7,970 nucleotides of DNA from Burkholderiaceae bacterium (GTDB taxonomy: Bacteria > Pseudomonadota > Gammaproteobacteria > Burkholderiales > Burkholderiaceae_C): the NCBI GenBank assembly GCA_029864165.1, contig JAOTTZ010000062.1:1-7970 (forward strand), in the 5' to 3' direction. The translations under genes were made by a program, and so were the position numbers. Below are positions 1 to 6,199 of the stretch, piece by piece. Within the stretch, counting starts at the first letter, position 1, and the number at the start of each line of letters is the position of its first letter. The notes below the pieces were generated by a model. That model was not told where the DNA came from. It searched no databases and saw nothing but the letters and a program-made list of their open reading frames with translations.

Positions 1-337
1 GTTCAATGGCGTCTGTTTTTTGGCGCCAACCGAATGTCATATGCTTCGCCTCTGGCAACAGGACGCACAAGTCAGGGTGAACCTGGTCACCGTCCACCAG
101 GTGACAGCTTTCGCAGTTGCCGCAGGCAAGGCCCTCGGGGCGCCGCACGGCCGGCGCTTCACACAACCAGGCGCGCGCCAACGCGGTCGCAAACTCAAAC
201 TGCCCCACGCCGTCTGGGCCGTAGGCCAGCAACGCATGACCGCGCTGCGTGCGCAGCGTCTCAGCCAGCGGAGCCACCAGCCAAGGGAGCACACTCTGGT
301 ATGCGGGTAGCGCCGCGGCCTTGTTGTGGCTCAACAT
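1..337 (-). CDS. holB: DNA polymerase III subunit delta' (N-terminal part, cut by window edge)
   Basis: This is the start of the delta' subunit of the clamp loader, which helps open and load the beta sliding clamp during replication. About 112 codons are visible, from the ATG at 335-337 to the window edge, with no stop. A degenerate P-loop region (GPDGVGQ, residues 40-46) lacks the lysine of a true Walker A, as known for delta', which does not hydrolyse ATP. A zinc module follows: C59, then C72-x2-C75-x2-C78 (sequence ACGNCESCH), the cysteine pattern of the delta' AAA+ domain. The next residues (DQVHPDL, 84-90) also fit the family. The start codon overlaps the 3' end of tmk by 7 bp, so translation is probably coupled. 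tmk-holB adjacency is widespread in proteobacteria. The rest of the protein is not visible, so integrity cannot be judged. Confidence 0.9.
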   Translation of the reverse strand, partial: MLSHNKAAALPAYQSVLPWLVAPLAETLRTQRGHALLAYGPDGVGQFEFATALARAWLCEAPAVRRPEGLACGNCESCHLVDGDQVHPDLCVLLPEAKHMTFGWRQKTDAIE

Positions 338-945
338 CCACGGGCCTCTAAAACCGACACAACCTGTGCCGCAACCTGGTGTGGTGCCAGCAAGGCATCG
401 ATGCGAAAAAAACGCACGGGGTCCGCCGCAGCACGGGCGCGATAACCATCGTTGACTCGCTCGAAGAATTGGGTGTCCATTCGCTCAAAGCGATCGGCGA
501 CGCGCGCCTTTTCGCGGCGCTGTGCGGCCACCTCGGCCGGCAAGTCGAACCACAGTGTCAAATCAGGTTGCAGGCCATGTTGCACCCATTGTTCCAGTTG
601 CGTCAGCACGTTCAGGTCGAAACCTCGGCCGGCACCCTGGTAGGCAAAAGTCGCGTCGGTAAAACGATCGCACAACACCGTTGCGCCTCGCTTCAACGCG
701 GGCGTGATGGCCTTAACAACATGGTCGCGCCGCGCCGCAAACACCAGCAGCGCCTCGGTAAGCGGGTCCATCGGCGCGTGCAGCAGCAATTCGCGCAAGC
801 GTTCGGCGAGTTCCGTACCACCCGGTTCGCGTGTTCGCACCACCTCCGCGCCGTGTTCAAGCAACCACCCGGCCACCGCCTCGATGTGTGTCGATTTACC
901 CGCACCGTCGATACCCTCGAAGGTGATGAAGCGTGCCGTACTCAT
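331..945 (-). CDS. tmk: Thymidylate kinase (dTMP kinase)
   Basis: This cytoplasmic enzyme phosphorylates dTMP to dTDP with ATP, the step shared by the de novo and salvage routes to dTTP. The 204-residue protein has the usual family length. Visible motifs are the Walker A P-loop GIDGAGKST (residues 11-19), the TREPGGT segment (38-44), DRF (93-95) followed by YQGAGRG (102-108), and a C-terminal LID-like stretch with [12 protein letters not shown]. In the bacterial family DRF and the following region contact dTMP. The start ATG overlaps the mltG stop as ATGA (4 bp), and the stop overlaps the holB start by 7 bp. This places tmk in the middle of an mltG-tmk-holB operon that must be read mainly from upstream of mltG. 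No terminator is visible on either side. Nothing looks truncated. Confidence 0.97.
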   Translation of the reverse strand: MSTARFITFEGIDGAGKSTHIEAVAGWLLEHGAEVVRTREPGGTELAERLRELLLHAPMDPLTEALLVFAARRDHVVKAITPALKRGATVLCDRFTDATFAYQGAGRGFDLNVLTQLEQWVQHGLQPDLTLWFDLPAEVAAQRREKARVADRFERMDTQFFERVNDGYRARAAADPVRFFRIDALLAPHQVAAQVVSVLEARGC

Positions 946-1985
946 CGGCCGCGCTGGTATCGGTTGACGGCGCGATTGTGCGCAGCCAGGTCATCGCTGA
1001 ACTCGCTGCTGCCGTCACCGCGCGCTACAAAGTACAGCGCGCGCGTGTCCTCGGGTTGGACAGCCGCCAGCAACGAAGCTTTGCTGGGCATGGAAATCGG
1101 AGTCGGTGGCAGGCCGCTACGCGTATAGGTGTTGTAGGGCGTGTCGGCTTGCAGATCACGTTTGCGCAAATTACCGTCGAAACGATCGCCCAGTCCGTAG
1201 ATGACGGTCGGGTCGGTCTGCAACGGCATGCCAATACGGAGTCGGTTGACGAACACGGCGGCCACCCTGCCGCGCTCTGCCAGTAAGCCCGTTTCCTTTT
1301 CGACGATGGAGGCCAGCGTCAACGCTTCGTCGGGGGTGCGCAAAGGCGTGTCGGATGCGCGCTGGGCCCAAGCCGCCGCCAACACACGCTGCATGCTGCG
1401 ATAAGCTCTTCGCAATAAGGCGAGGTCGCTTGTGCCGTGGCTGTAAGAGTAGGTATCGGGGAAAAAGCGGCCTTCCGGGGCAATGCCCGGTGCACCAAGA
1501 TCGGTCATGATTTGCGCGTCGGTTTGCTCGGCAGCGCTCAAAACAAGGCCCTCGGCTTTGGTGATTTCGGCGCGAACCTGGCCGAACGTCCAGCCTTCGA
1601 CCAACCGCACCGTCGCCAGCGTTTCGTCACCGCGAACCATCATGTTCAGCAGTTCCCTGGGCGAAACACCATGGGCGATCTCGTAGTTACCAGCACGGAT
1701 TTTGTGTGCCTGACCCGACCAGCGAAACCACTCGTAGAGTAGCAGCGGCGAGACCTGGACCCCGGCGTTCACCCAGTTTCTCGCAACATCGCGCACAGAC
1801 GTACCATACTCGATTGAAAGTACAACCTTTTCAGCCGCCAAAGGCAGTGCCTGCTGAAGCCACCAATAGGCCATGCCGACCGAAGCCATGGCCACCAGCA
1901 ACATGCCGAGCGCGAAATTACGTACCAGCGGCAGCCAGCGTGGCGTCACCGCGCTGCGCAGTGAATCCGATGAGAGACGAGACAT
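942..1985 (-). CDS. mltG: Endolytic murein transglycosylase MltG
   Basis: MltG is an inner-membrane lytic transglycosylase that cuts nascent glycan strands and is thought to set their length. With the ATG at 1985 the protein has 347 residues, near the roughly 340 of the E. coli protein. A short basic cytoplasmic tail precedes one membrane segment (about 22-43). A LysM-like region follows ([15 protein letters not shown], from residue 54), then the YceG catalytic domain. SIVEKETG (226-233) holds the expected catalytic glutamate E229, equivalent to E218 of E. coli. Other family blocks are [17 protein letters not shown] (248-264), [11 protein letters not shown] (284-294) and HNRAVNRY near the end. 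The start is uncertain. An in-frame ATG at 2009 would add 8 residues and has AAGG 9 nt upstream, a better ribosome site than the GAG directly before 1985. The frame is open up to 2123, but that would run deep into divergent ygfZ. Confidence 0.95.
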   Translation of the reverse strand: MSRLSSDSLRSAVTPRWLPLVRNFALGMLLVAMASVGMAYWWLQQALPLAAEKVVLSIEYGTSVRDVARNWVNAGVQVSPLLLYEWFRWSGQAHKIRAGNYEIAHGVSPRELLNMMVRGDETLATVRLVEGWTFGQVRAEITKAEGLVLSAAEQTDAQIMTDLGAPGIAPEGRFFPDTYSYSHGTSDLALLRRAYRSMQRVLAAAWAQRASDTPLRTPDEALTLASIVEKETGLLAERGRVAAVFVNRLRIGMPLQTDPTVIYGLGDRFDGNLRKRDLQADTPYNTYTRSGLPPTPISMPSKASLLAAVQPEDTRALYFVARGDGSSEFSDDLAAHNRAVNRYQRGR

Positions 1986-1993
1986 CTCGCGCA

Positions 1994-2001
1994 ATGATAA
2001 T
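1994..2001. promoter_or_regulatory. Candidate divergent promoter: overlapping -10 boxes for mltG and ygfZ
   Basis: Within the 22 bp between the divergent genes the sequence ATGATAAT reads as GATAAT on the plus strand (1996-2001, 5 of 6 matches to TATAAT) and as TATCAT on the minus strand (1994-1999, also 5 of 6). The plus-strand box ends 6 nt before the ygfZ ATG. The minus-strand box ends 8 nt before the mltG ATG at 1985. No good -35 hexamer is seen 16-18 bp upstream on either strand (AGAGAC on plus, AAGGTC on minus). The placement would give transcripts with almost no 5' leader. Any promoter for either operon must otherwise lie inside the opposite gene. The call rests on hexamer similarity and position only. 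Confidence 0.35.
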
Positions 2002-2007
2002 GGGCAC

Positions 2008-2937
2008 ATGAACCCAGACCTTGCTCTTGCTGGTGCGGCGGCCCTGGCCGACTGTGGCGCAATCCGTGCCTGCGGCGCCGACGCGGCAAGCTTTTTGCAT
2101 GGCCAACTCACGAGCGACATCACCTCGCTCGGCTTATCGCAGGCGCGGCTGGCTGGCTACTGCTCGCCCAAAGGCCGGTTACTGGCGAGCTTTGTCGTCT
2201 GGAAAATGTCTGAGACCGAACTGATGCTGGCGTGCGGCGCCGATATGCTGCCGGCAACACTCAAGCGCCTGCAGATGTTCGTGTTGCGCGCCAAATGCCA
2301 GCTCAGCGACGCCAGCCCCGAAGTGCAGCTGTACGGTCTGGTGGGCACAGCAGCCGACACGTGGCTTGGCAACGCAGCGCCGTCTCACGCCTGGGGCAAA
2401 GCAGAGCACGCTGGTTGTAGCGTCATTCGACTACCAGACGCTGCCGGTAAATCGCGCTATTTATGCGCCAGCGAAAGTGCGCCACCGCTACCAATGTTAT
2501 CGCTGGATCTTTGGCACTGGCTCGAAGTGCGCAGCGGGGTGGCTCGCATCCAACACGCGACGACTGAGCAGTTCGTGCCGCAGATGCTGAACTATGAACT
2601 GCTAGGTGGTGTGGACTTCGGCAAGGGCTGCTACCCAGGCCAAGAAGTTGTTGCGCGCAGCCACTACCGCGGCACGCTCAAGCGCCGCAGCTTGCTCTTC
2701 GAGCTCGACGGCCTGGCCGCAGCGGGGCAAGAAGTGTTCCATTCTGAAGATCCGGCGCAGCCGGCGGGGCAGGTGGTCAACGCGGCGCCCCATCCGCCGT
2801 GGATGCAAGCCGGCGGCGTAGCCTTGGTCGAACTCAAGTTGGCTGCTTTGAGCAGCGGCTCTCTTCATCTCGCCAGCCCCAGCGGCCCCGAGCTGCGACG
2901 GATAGATCTGCCTTATGCGGTACCACTGGAGCGCTGA
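2008..2937 (+). CDS. ygfZ: YgfZ/GcvT-family folate-binding protein (Fe-S / tRNA modification factor)
   Basis: YgfZ is a cytoplasmic tetrahydrofolate-binding relative of the glycine-cleavage T protein. It supports the synthesis or repair of certain iron-sulfur enzymes, including the tRNA methylthiolase MiaB. The 309-residue protein carries the diagnostic motif KGCYPGQE (206-213) with the functionally essential cysteine C208 (C228 in E. coli), preceded by NYELLGGVDF (195-204). The N-terminal block FLHGQLTSDI (29-38) and YCSPKGRLLA (51-60) also match the family. The ATG at 2008 is chosen because MNPDLALAGAAAL leads straight into the conserved domain. The frame is open further upstream (to 1873) but only across mltG. 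The ribosome site is poor (only GGG at 2002-2004). The gene diverges from mltG and is followed after 10 bp by a small conserved gene, probably in one transcript. Confidence 0.95.
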   Translation: MNPDLALAGAAALADCGAIRACGADAASFLHGQLTSDITSLGLSQARLAGYCSPKGRLLASFVVWKMSETELMLACGADMLPATLKRLQMFVLRAKCQLSDASPEVQLYGLVGTAADTWLGNAAPSHAWGKAEHAGCSVIRLPDAAGKSRYLCASESAPPLPMLSLDLWHWLEVRSGVARIQHATTEQFVPQMLNYELLGGVDFGKGCYPGQEVVARSHYRGTLKRRSLLFELDGLAAAGQEVFHSEDPAQPAGQVVNAAPHPPWMQAGGVALVELKLAALSSGSLHLASPSGPELRRIDLPYAVPLER

Positions 2938-2947
2938 CAGTATTGTT

Positions 2948-3238
2948 ATGGGCGAAGAGTTTCTTGCAGTACCGACGTTCAAGCCCGTCGAGGCGCTAGT
3001 GGCGTTGAAGCGTCAATTGCGCGACCTGCGCACGCTGGCCGAGCGCGGCAACAGCTTTGAGTGGCACGGCATGACGGTTCTCGAATTGACCGTGGACGAC
3101 CAAGCCATCGTCGCCCGACTGGCCAAGCGCCCCGCACGTATCCCCGAGTGGACTACGCATACGCTGAAAGCCAACACCGACTTGCGCCGCTTCATGAACA
3201 ACGTGAAACAGCAGCTGGTGCGCTGGAGTGACGAATGA
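2948..3238 (+). CDS. Conserved hypothetical protein, small, downstream of ygfZ
   Basis: I do not recognise a function. The 96-residue product has no signal peptide, membrane segment or cysteine, and is rich in charged residues. Its core reads FKPVEALVALKRQLRDLR (11-28), then RLAKRPARIPEW (57-68), and it ends in a helical basic stretch (MNNVKQQLVRW, 83-93). I recall similar small uncharacterised proteins in Burkholderiales near this locus, so it is probably a real conserved gene. It starts 10 bp after the ygfZ stop, so co-transcription is likely. The ATG at 2948 has no close Shine-Dalgarno; GGAG at 2928-2931 is about 16 nt away. An in-frame ATG at 2915 would overlap ygfZ by 23 bp and add 11 residues that look unlike the core. 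A role linked to Fe-S or tRNA maintenance would be a guess from position only. Confidence 0.75.
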   Translation: MGEEFLAVPTFKPVEALVALKRQLRDLRTLAERGNSFEWHGMTVLELTVDDQAIVARLAKRPARIPEWTTHTLKANTDLRRFMNNVKQQLVRWSDE

Positions 3239-3246
3239 GAATACCC

Positions 3247-3285
3247 GGTGCCACAGTGTGCGTAGTGTTGCGCGTGCCTGGCACC
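3247..3285. repeat. Inverted repeat GGTGCCA / TGGCACC
   Basis: Perfect 7-bp arms lie at 3247-3253 and 3279-3285, separated by 25 nt. The right arm can instead pair downstream: GCACC (3281-3285) with GGTGC (3302-3306). A further stem ACCCG (3287-3291) / CGGGT (3300-3304) is also possible. These are mutually exclusive folds. No poly-T tract follows, so this is not an intrinsic terminator. It could be an operator or an RNA fold, or chance in GC-rich sequence. Confidence 0.4.
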
Positions 3286-3398
3286 AACCCGAGCATCAAC
3301 GGGTGCATCCGGTGACGCTGCCTTCGCACAAAAGTGGCGCCATATTGCATAGTTCAGCGTCGGCTCGCAACACTTGCCCCTGCTGCCTAAACCCTTGG

Positions 3399-3425
3399 CG
3401 TCGGTGGTCGTCCGCCCTACCGACG
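3399..3425. repeat. Hairpin-forming inverted repeat CGTCGGT / ACCGACG
   Basis: Perfect 7-bp arms at 3399-3405 and 3419-3425 extend inward by a G-T and a G-C pair to a 9-bp stem around a 9-nt loop. It lies about 55 nt before the AI-2E family gene. No T-run follows on either strand, so it is not a standard terminator. Confidence 0.45.
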
Positions 3426-3479
3426 AGTGCACTGCAACCCTGAAAGCGGCCAACAAGGAGATGCGCTGAGCATTAGCCC

Positions 3480-4550
3480 ATGTCAACTGCGTTAGTAGAC
3501 TCCCCACTGGCAAGCCGGATCGCGACGTTTTCCTTCCTGACGCTCGTCTACGGATTTACGCTGTGGGTGCTATCACCGTTCTTGGCTGCACTTGCGTGGG
3601 CGGGCATCCTTGCCTACGTCACCTGGCCGTTTTACCGTCGCGTCAAGCGGCGCTTGAATGGACGTCAGGCGCTTGCCGCATTACTGATGACCATGGCCGT
3701 CGCGCTTTCATTGTTAGCGCCGCTGGCCTGGGTGACGTTCACCGTAGCGGGTGATGTGGTCAGCGCCTCGGCTGCAATCCGGGAGATCGCCGACGGGGGC
3801 CTGCCACCACTACCGCCTGCGGTGCGAAATTGGCCGGGTGGAGAATGGCTCGTCGTCCAGTACGCAAGAATTCAGTCTGACCCGGTATGGTTGCGCGCAC
3901 AAATCGAGGCGGCCGGCATCACCAGCCCCGCGACGTGGAGGGCCGTGGCCGGAGAGCTCGGTCGAAACCTGGCCAAGTTCGGTTTGGCGGTGTTTGCGCT
4001 GTTCTTTCTATACCGCCACGGTGAGGCAGCGCTGGCACAGTTCGGGCGTGTGGCCACCCACTGGCTGGGGGGGCCTGCACGTGGCTACCTCGATGCCGTG
4101 GGCGTCACCGTACACGCGGTGGTGTTCGGCATCGTGCTGACGGCGCTGGCGCAAGGCGTGCTCGCAGGTCTGGGCTACTGGGTTGCGGGGATCGACGCGC
4201 CGGCGCTGTGGGGCGCGGTCACTGCGCTGGTCTCGCTCATCCCCTTCGTCGGCCCGGTGGTTTGGATCGGCCTTTCGCTGGCCTTGCTGGCGCATGGCGA
4301 GACGAATGCGGCCATCGGCGTGTTCCTGTGGGGCGCCTTGGTGGTGAGCTGGGTGGACAACCTGATTCGGCCGCTGGCTATCAGCGGACCGACGCGGATC
4401 CCTTTTTTGCTGGTTTTTTTGGGCGTATTGGGCGGGCTCAGCGCTTTTGGTCTGATTGGCCTGTTCCTGGGACCGGTCCTGCTGGCAGTATCGCTGGCCA
4501 TCTGGCGCGAATGGCTGGAGAACGCGGCAGACAAGTCGGGACCGCAGTGA
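3480..4550 (+). CDS. AI-2E family transporter (YdiK/PerM-type membrane protein)
   Basis: This is a polytopic inner-membrane protein of the AI-2 exporter superfamily. Members are reported as autoinducer-2 exporters or as Na+/H+ antiporters, but most, including E. coli YdiK, lack a proven substrate, so function here is inferred only at family level. The 356 residues fit the family. Hydrophobic segments lie at about 13-33, 35-50, 64-90, 165-178, 208-232, 240-272, 275-292 and 305-342. A less hydrophobic soluble stretch (about 91-160) sits in the middle. The most diagnostic block is DNLIRPLAISGPTRIPFLLV (293-312) followed by FLGVLGGLSAFGLIGLFLGP (313-332), close to YdiK. The ATG at 3480 is the only upstream choice because a TAG lies in frame at 3474. 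There is no good ribosome site at normal spacing. Gaps on both sides suggest a single-gene unit. Confidence 0.92.
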   Translation: MSTALVDSPLASRIATFSFLTLVYGFTLWVLSPFLAALAWAGILAYVTWPFYRRVKRRLNGRQALAALLMTMAVALSLLAPLAWVTFTVAGDVVSASAAIREIADGGLPPLPPAVRNWPGGEWLVVQYARIQSDPVWLRAQIEAAGITSPATWRAVAGELGRNLAKFGLAVFALFFLYRHGEAALAQFGRVATHWLGGPARGYLDAVGVTVHAVVFGIVLTALAQGVLAGLGYWVAGIDAPALWGAVTALVSLIPFVGPVVWIGLSLALLAHGETNAAIGVFLWGALVVSWVDNLIRPLAISGPTRIPFLLVFLGVLGGLSAFGLIGLFLGPVLLAVSLAIWREWLENAADKSGPQ

Positions 4551-4682
4551 GTTCGCCGGGTTGCTCGAGCTGTGGCGCGCCTTCGAGCGGCGGCACCGCG
4601 CGGATGCGACAGCGCGCGACAAGGGTTCGTCGAAAGTTACATTTCGCGTTAACGCCGCAGGACAACAGTTCAGTCTTGGGCG

Positions 4683-4756
4683 GTGACTGATGATTTTTGG
4701 CGCCGTGTGGAGCCACTCATTCCCTGACGTGTGAGCCCATTGCGAACAAGCGGTAA
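4683..4756 (+). pseudogene. Possible remnant of an IS5-family transposase N-terminus
   Basis: From a GTG at 4683 the frame reads VTDDFWRRVEPLIP and then stops at 4725-4727. IS5-family transposases commonly begin with a DUF4096-type block of the form (S/T)D-x-x-W-x-x-(I/V)EPL(I/L)P, which this matches closely. After a one-base frame change, 4730-4753 reads CEPIANKR, which resembles the next part of some members of that family (R-E-x-x-ANK-x). A stop follows at 4754. The DDE catalytic core and clear terminal inverted repeats are absent, so this can only be a scar. With so few residues, chance similarity cannot be excluded. Confidence 0.4.
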
Positions 4757-4845
4757 TCTCAGACCGCCCCAGGCCCGTACCTGAATTGGAAAAGACTCGT
4801 CCGCAGATTTAGCGATGCACCCGAATCGCCAACCGAGCCCGGACC

Positions 4846-4851
4846 TACACT
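4846..4851 (+). promoter_or_regulatory. Candidate -10 box before the M48 peptidase gene
   Basis: TACACT matches TATAAT at 4 of 6 positions and ends exactly 7 nt before the ATG at 4859. This would place transcription initiation at or next to the start codon. No clear -35 hexamer sits 17 bp upstream, and no Shine-Dalgarno precedes the ATG, which would fit a leaderless message. The evidence is weak. Confidence 0.3.
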
Positions 4852-4858
4852 ACAACTT

Positions 4859-6139
4859 ATGCAGATTCTCCATGAACCGGCTTACGTGCTGTCGCTGGTC
4901 TTTTCGCTGGCGCTGATAGCCAGCCTGTTGGTCAAGTTCTGGCTGGCCACACGCCAGTTGCGTCATGTGAGCGTGCGCCGCTCTAGCGTTCCGGCCCGCT
5001 TTGCGCAGCATGTGGGCTTAGCCGCTCACCAACGGGCAGCCGACTACACGCTCACCAAAGGGCGCCTTGGCATGGTGGGCATGGCCTTGGGTAGCGCGCT
5101 GCTTTTGGGTTGGACGTTGCTCGGCGGGCTGGAAGCGCTCAATGTCGCTGTGCGCGACACTGTTCAACCCATGCTTGGTGACATGGCCTACCAGCTCGCC
5201 CTGTTGACAGCGTTCGCGCTGATCGCCGGGTTGCTCGACTTGCCGCTCGATGCCTTCAGCACATTTCGCATCGAAGCACATTTTGGCTTCAACCGCACGA
5301 CTTGGCGGCTTTATGCGTTCGACTTGCTGAAAAATGTAATAGTCGGCGCGCTGATCGGCTTGCCGATTGCCGCGCTGATCCTGTGGCTGATGAATGCAGC
5401 GGGGGCCTTCTGGTGGCTGTGGGCTTGGGGGGTATGGATGGGTTTCAACCTCTTGATACTGGTGCTGTACCCGACTGTGATTGCGCCGCTGTTCAATAAG
5501 TTCGAACCGCTAGCGGATGAGTCGCTGAGAGTTCGTGTGCAGGCGCTGATGGCGCGCTGTGGTCTTTCCGCCAAGGGTCTGTTCGTGATGGATGGCAGCA
5601 AGCGTTCGTCTCATGCCAACGCTTATTTCACCGGCTTGGGCGCGGCCAAGCGGGTGGTGTTCTTCGACACGCTGTTGACCAAGCTCAACCCTGGTGAAGT
5701 CGAGGCTGTGCTGGCGCACGAATTGGGGCATTTCAAGCACCACCATGTTCTCAAGCGTGCCGTTGCCATGTTCGTCATCAGTCTGCTGGGCTTTGCCTTG
5801 CTGGGCTGGTTGTCGCGCCACGAGTGGTTTTTCACTGGACTGGGCGTACAACCCAATCTCGATGCACCCAACGACGCGTTGGCCCTGCTGCTGTTTGCAC
5901 TGGCGCTTCCGGTGTTTTTGTACTTTGGGTCGCCATTGCTGGCACAACTGTCGCGCCGCCACGAGTTCGAAGCCGATGCGTACGCTTGCGCGCTGTCCAG
6001 CAGCACCGACTTGGCACAAGCGCTTCTTAAGCTGCACGAAGACAATGCAGCCACGTTGACGCCGGACCCTTTGTATGCACAGTTTTACTATTCGCACCCA
6101 CCCGTGTCTGAGCGGCTAAGCGCACTACAGAACGGTTAA
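4859..6139 (+). CDS. M48 family membrane metalloprotease (Ste24/CaaX prenyl-protease type)
   Basis: This is a zinc-dependent endopeptidase embedded in the inner membrane. Eukaryotic relatives cleave prenylated CaaX proteins; bacterial members are thought to act in membrane protein quality control, and the substrate here is unknown. The 426 residues match the Ste24-type length. The zinc motif is HELGH (287-291), with H287 and H291 as ligands and E288 as catalytic base. The third ligand is expected at E369 in HEFEADAYA (368-376). Hydrophobic segments lie at about 9-29, 70-92, 110-128, 155-178, 182-207, 302-318 and 340-362. The N-terminal Peptidase_M48_N region includes FSTFRIEAHFGFNRTTW (133-149), a family signature. 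SHPPVSERL (412-420) near the end is also typical. The start is supported by the hydrophobic N-terminus, although no ribosome site is visible. Pterin dehydratase and rsgA follow on the same strand. Confidence 0.95.
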   Translation: MQILHEPAYVLSLVFSLALIASLLVKFWLATRQLRHVSVRRSSVPARFAQHVGLAAHQRAADYTLTKGRLGMVGMALGSALLLGWTLLGGLEALNVAVRDTVQPMLGDMAYQLALLTAFALIAGLLDLPLDAFSTFRIEAHFGFNRTTWRLYAFDLLKNVIVGALIGLPIAALILWLMNAAGAFWWLWAWGVWMGFNLLILVLYPTVIAPLFNKFEPLADESLRVRVQALMARCGLSAKGLFVMDGSKRSSHANAYFTGLGAAKRVVFFDTLLTKLNPGEVEAVLAHELGHFKHHHVLKRAVAMFVISLLGFALLGWLSRHEWFFTGLGVQPNLDAPNDALALLLFALALPVFLYFGSPLLAQLSRRHEFEADAYACALSSSTDLAQALLKLHEDNAATLTPDPLYAQFYYSHPPVSERLSALQNG

Positions 6140-6142
6140 CCG
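6133..6142. repeat. 10-bp palindrome CGGTTAACCG over the M48 gene stop codon
   Basis: The perfect palindrome CGGTTAACCG contains the TAA stop of the protease gene (6137-6139). It is too short, and without a loop or T-run, to be a terminator. It may be chance. The 60 bp up to the next gene hold nothing else recognisable. Confidence 0.3.
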
Positions 6143-6199
6143 CACCAGCAACCCCGACGCGGCGACAGTGGTTTCCTAAGCCAACGCACCTGATCCATC

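Larger units (their letters stand above)
3239..3479. other. Intergenic gap without a convincing gene
   Basis: All three plus-strand frames are broken or end within this 241 bp stretch. A 26-codon ORF starts at 3235 with an ATGA overlap on the preceding stop and ends at 3315. Another frame is open from 3353 to a TGA at 3467-3469, and its last 37 codons read plausibly (ending LKAANKEMR). I recognise neither, and they could be chance or remains of a lost gene. The region also holds two inverted repeats (listed separately) and AAGGAG at 3455-3460. That AAGGAG sits 19 nt before the next gene's ATG, too far for a normal ribosome site. A sigma-54-like TGGCGC...TTGC at 3335-3348 has a spacer 1 bp too short. 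Confidence 0.5.
4551..4858. other. Intergenic gap with a decayed transposase fragment and the M48 gene's upstream region
   Basis: This 308 bp stretch has no intact gene. The first roughly 130 bp show nothing I can identify: frames stay open by chance as read-through of the AI-2E gene region, with no family motif. From 4683 there is a short reading frame resembling the start of an IS5-type transposase (listed separately). A weak hairpin GCGGT (4750-4754) / ACCGC (4763-4767) follows. The last part should hold the promoter of the M48 peptidase gene. No terminator with a T-run is seen after the AI-2E gene. Confidence 0.55.

Noticed and set aside
379..1128. Long plus-strand open frame of 249 codons opposite tmk and mltG
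   Set aside because: It runs antisense to two clearly recognisable genes and its translation shows no family motif; it is a shadow frame in GC-rich sequence.
3335..3350. Sigma-54-like promoter TGGCGC...TTGCAT
   Set aside because: The GG and GC elements are 9 bp apart rather than the required 10, and no activator site is evident.
3013..3513. Minus-strand 166-codon frame spanning the hypothetical gene and the gap
   Set aside because: It is antisense to the better supported small gene and lacks motifs or a plausible start context.
4395..4425. Runs of T within the AI-2E gene that could suggest a terminator
   Set aside because: They encode conserved residues of the IPFLLVFLG block, and no G+C-rich stem precedes them.
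4008..4622. Long minus-strand open frame opposite the AI-2E gene
   Set aside because: It is rich in Arg, Gln, Pro and His, typical of antisense reading of membrane-protein codons, and overlaps a convincing gene.
4551..4690. Possible gene continuing past the AI-2E stop (frames ending near 4686-4690)
   Set aside because: These are out-of-frame read-throughs starting inside the AI-2E gene; no independent start site or family similarity is visible.
5510..6097. Minus-strand open frame opposite the M48 protease
   Set aside because: It is antisense to the HELGH-containing protease and has no recognisable domain.
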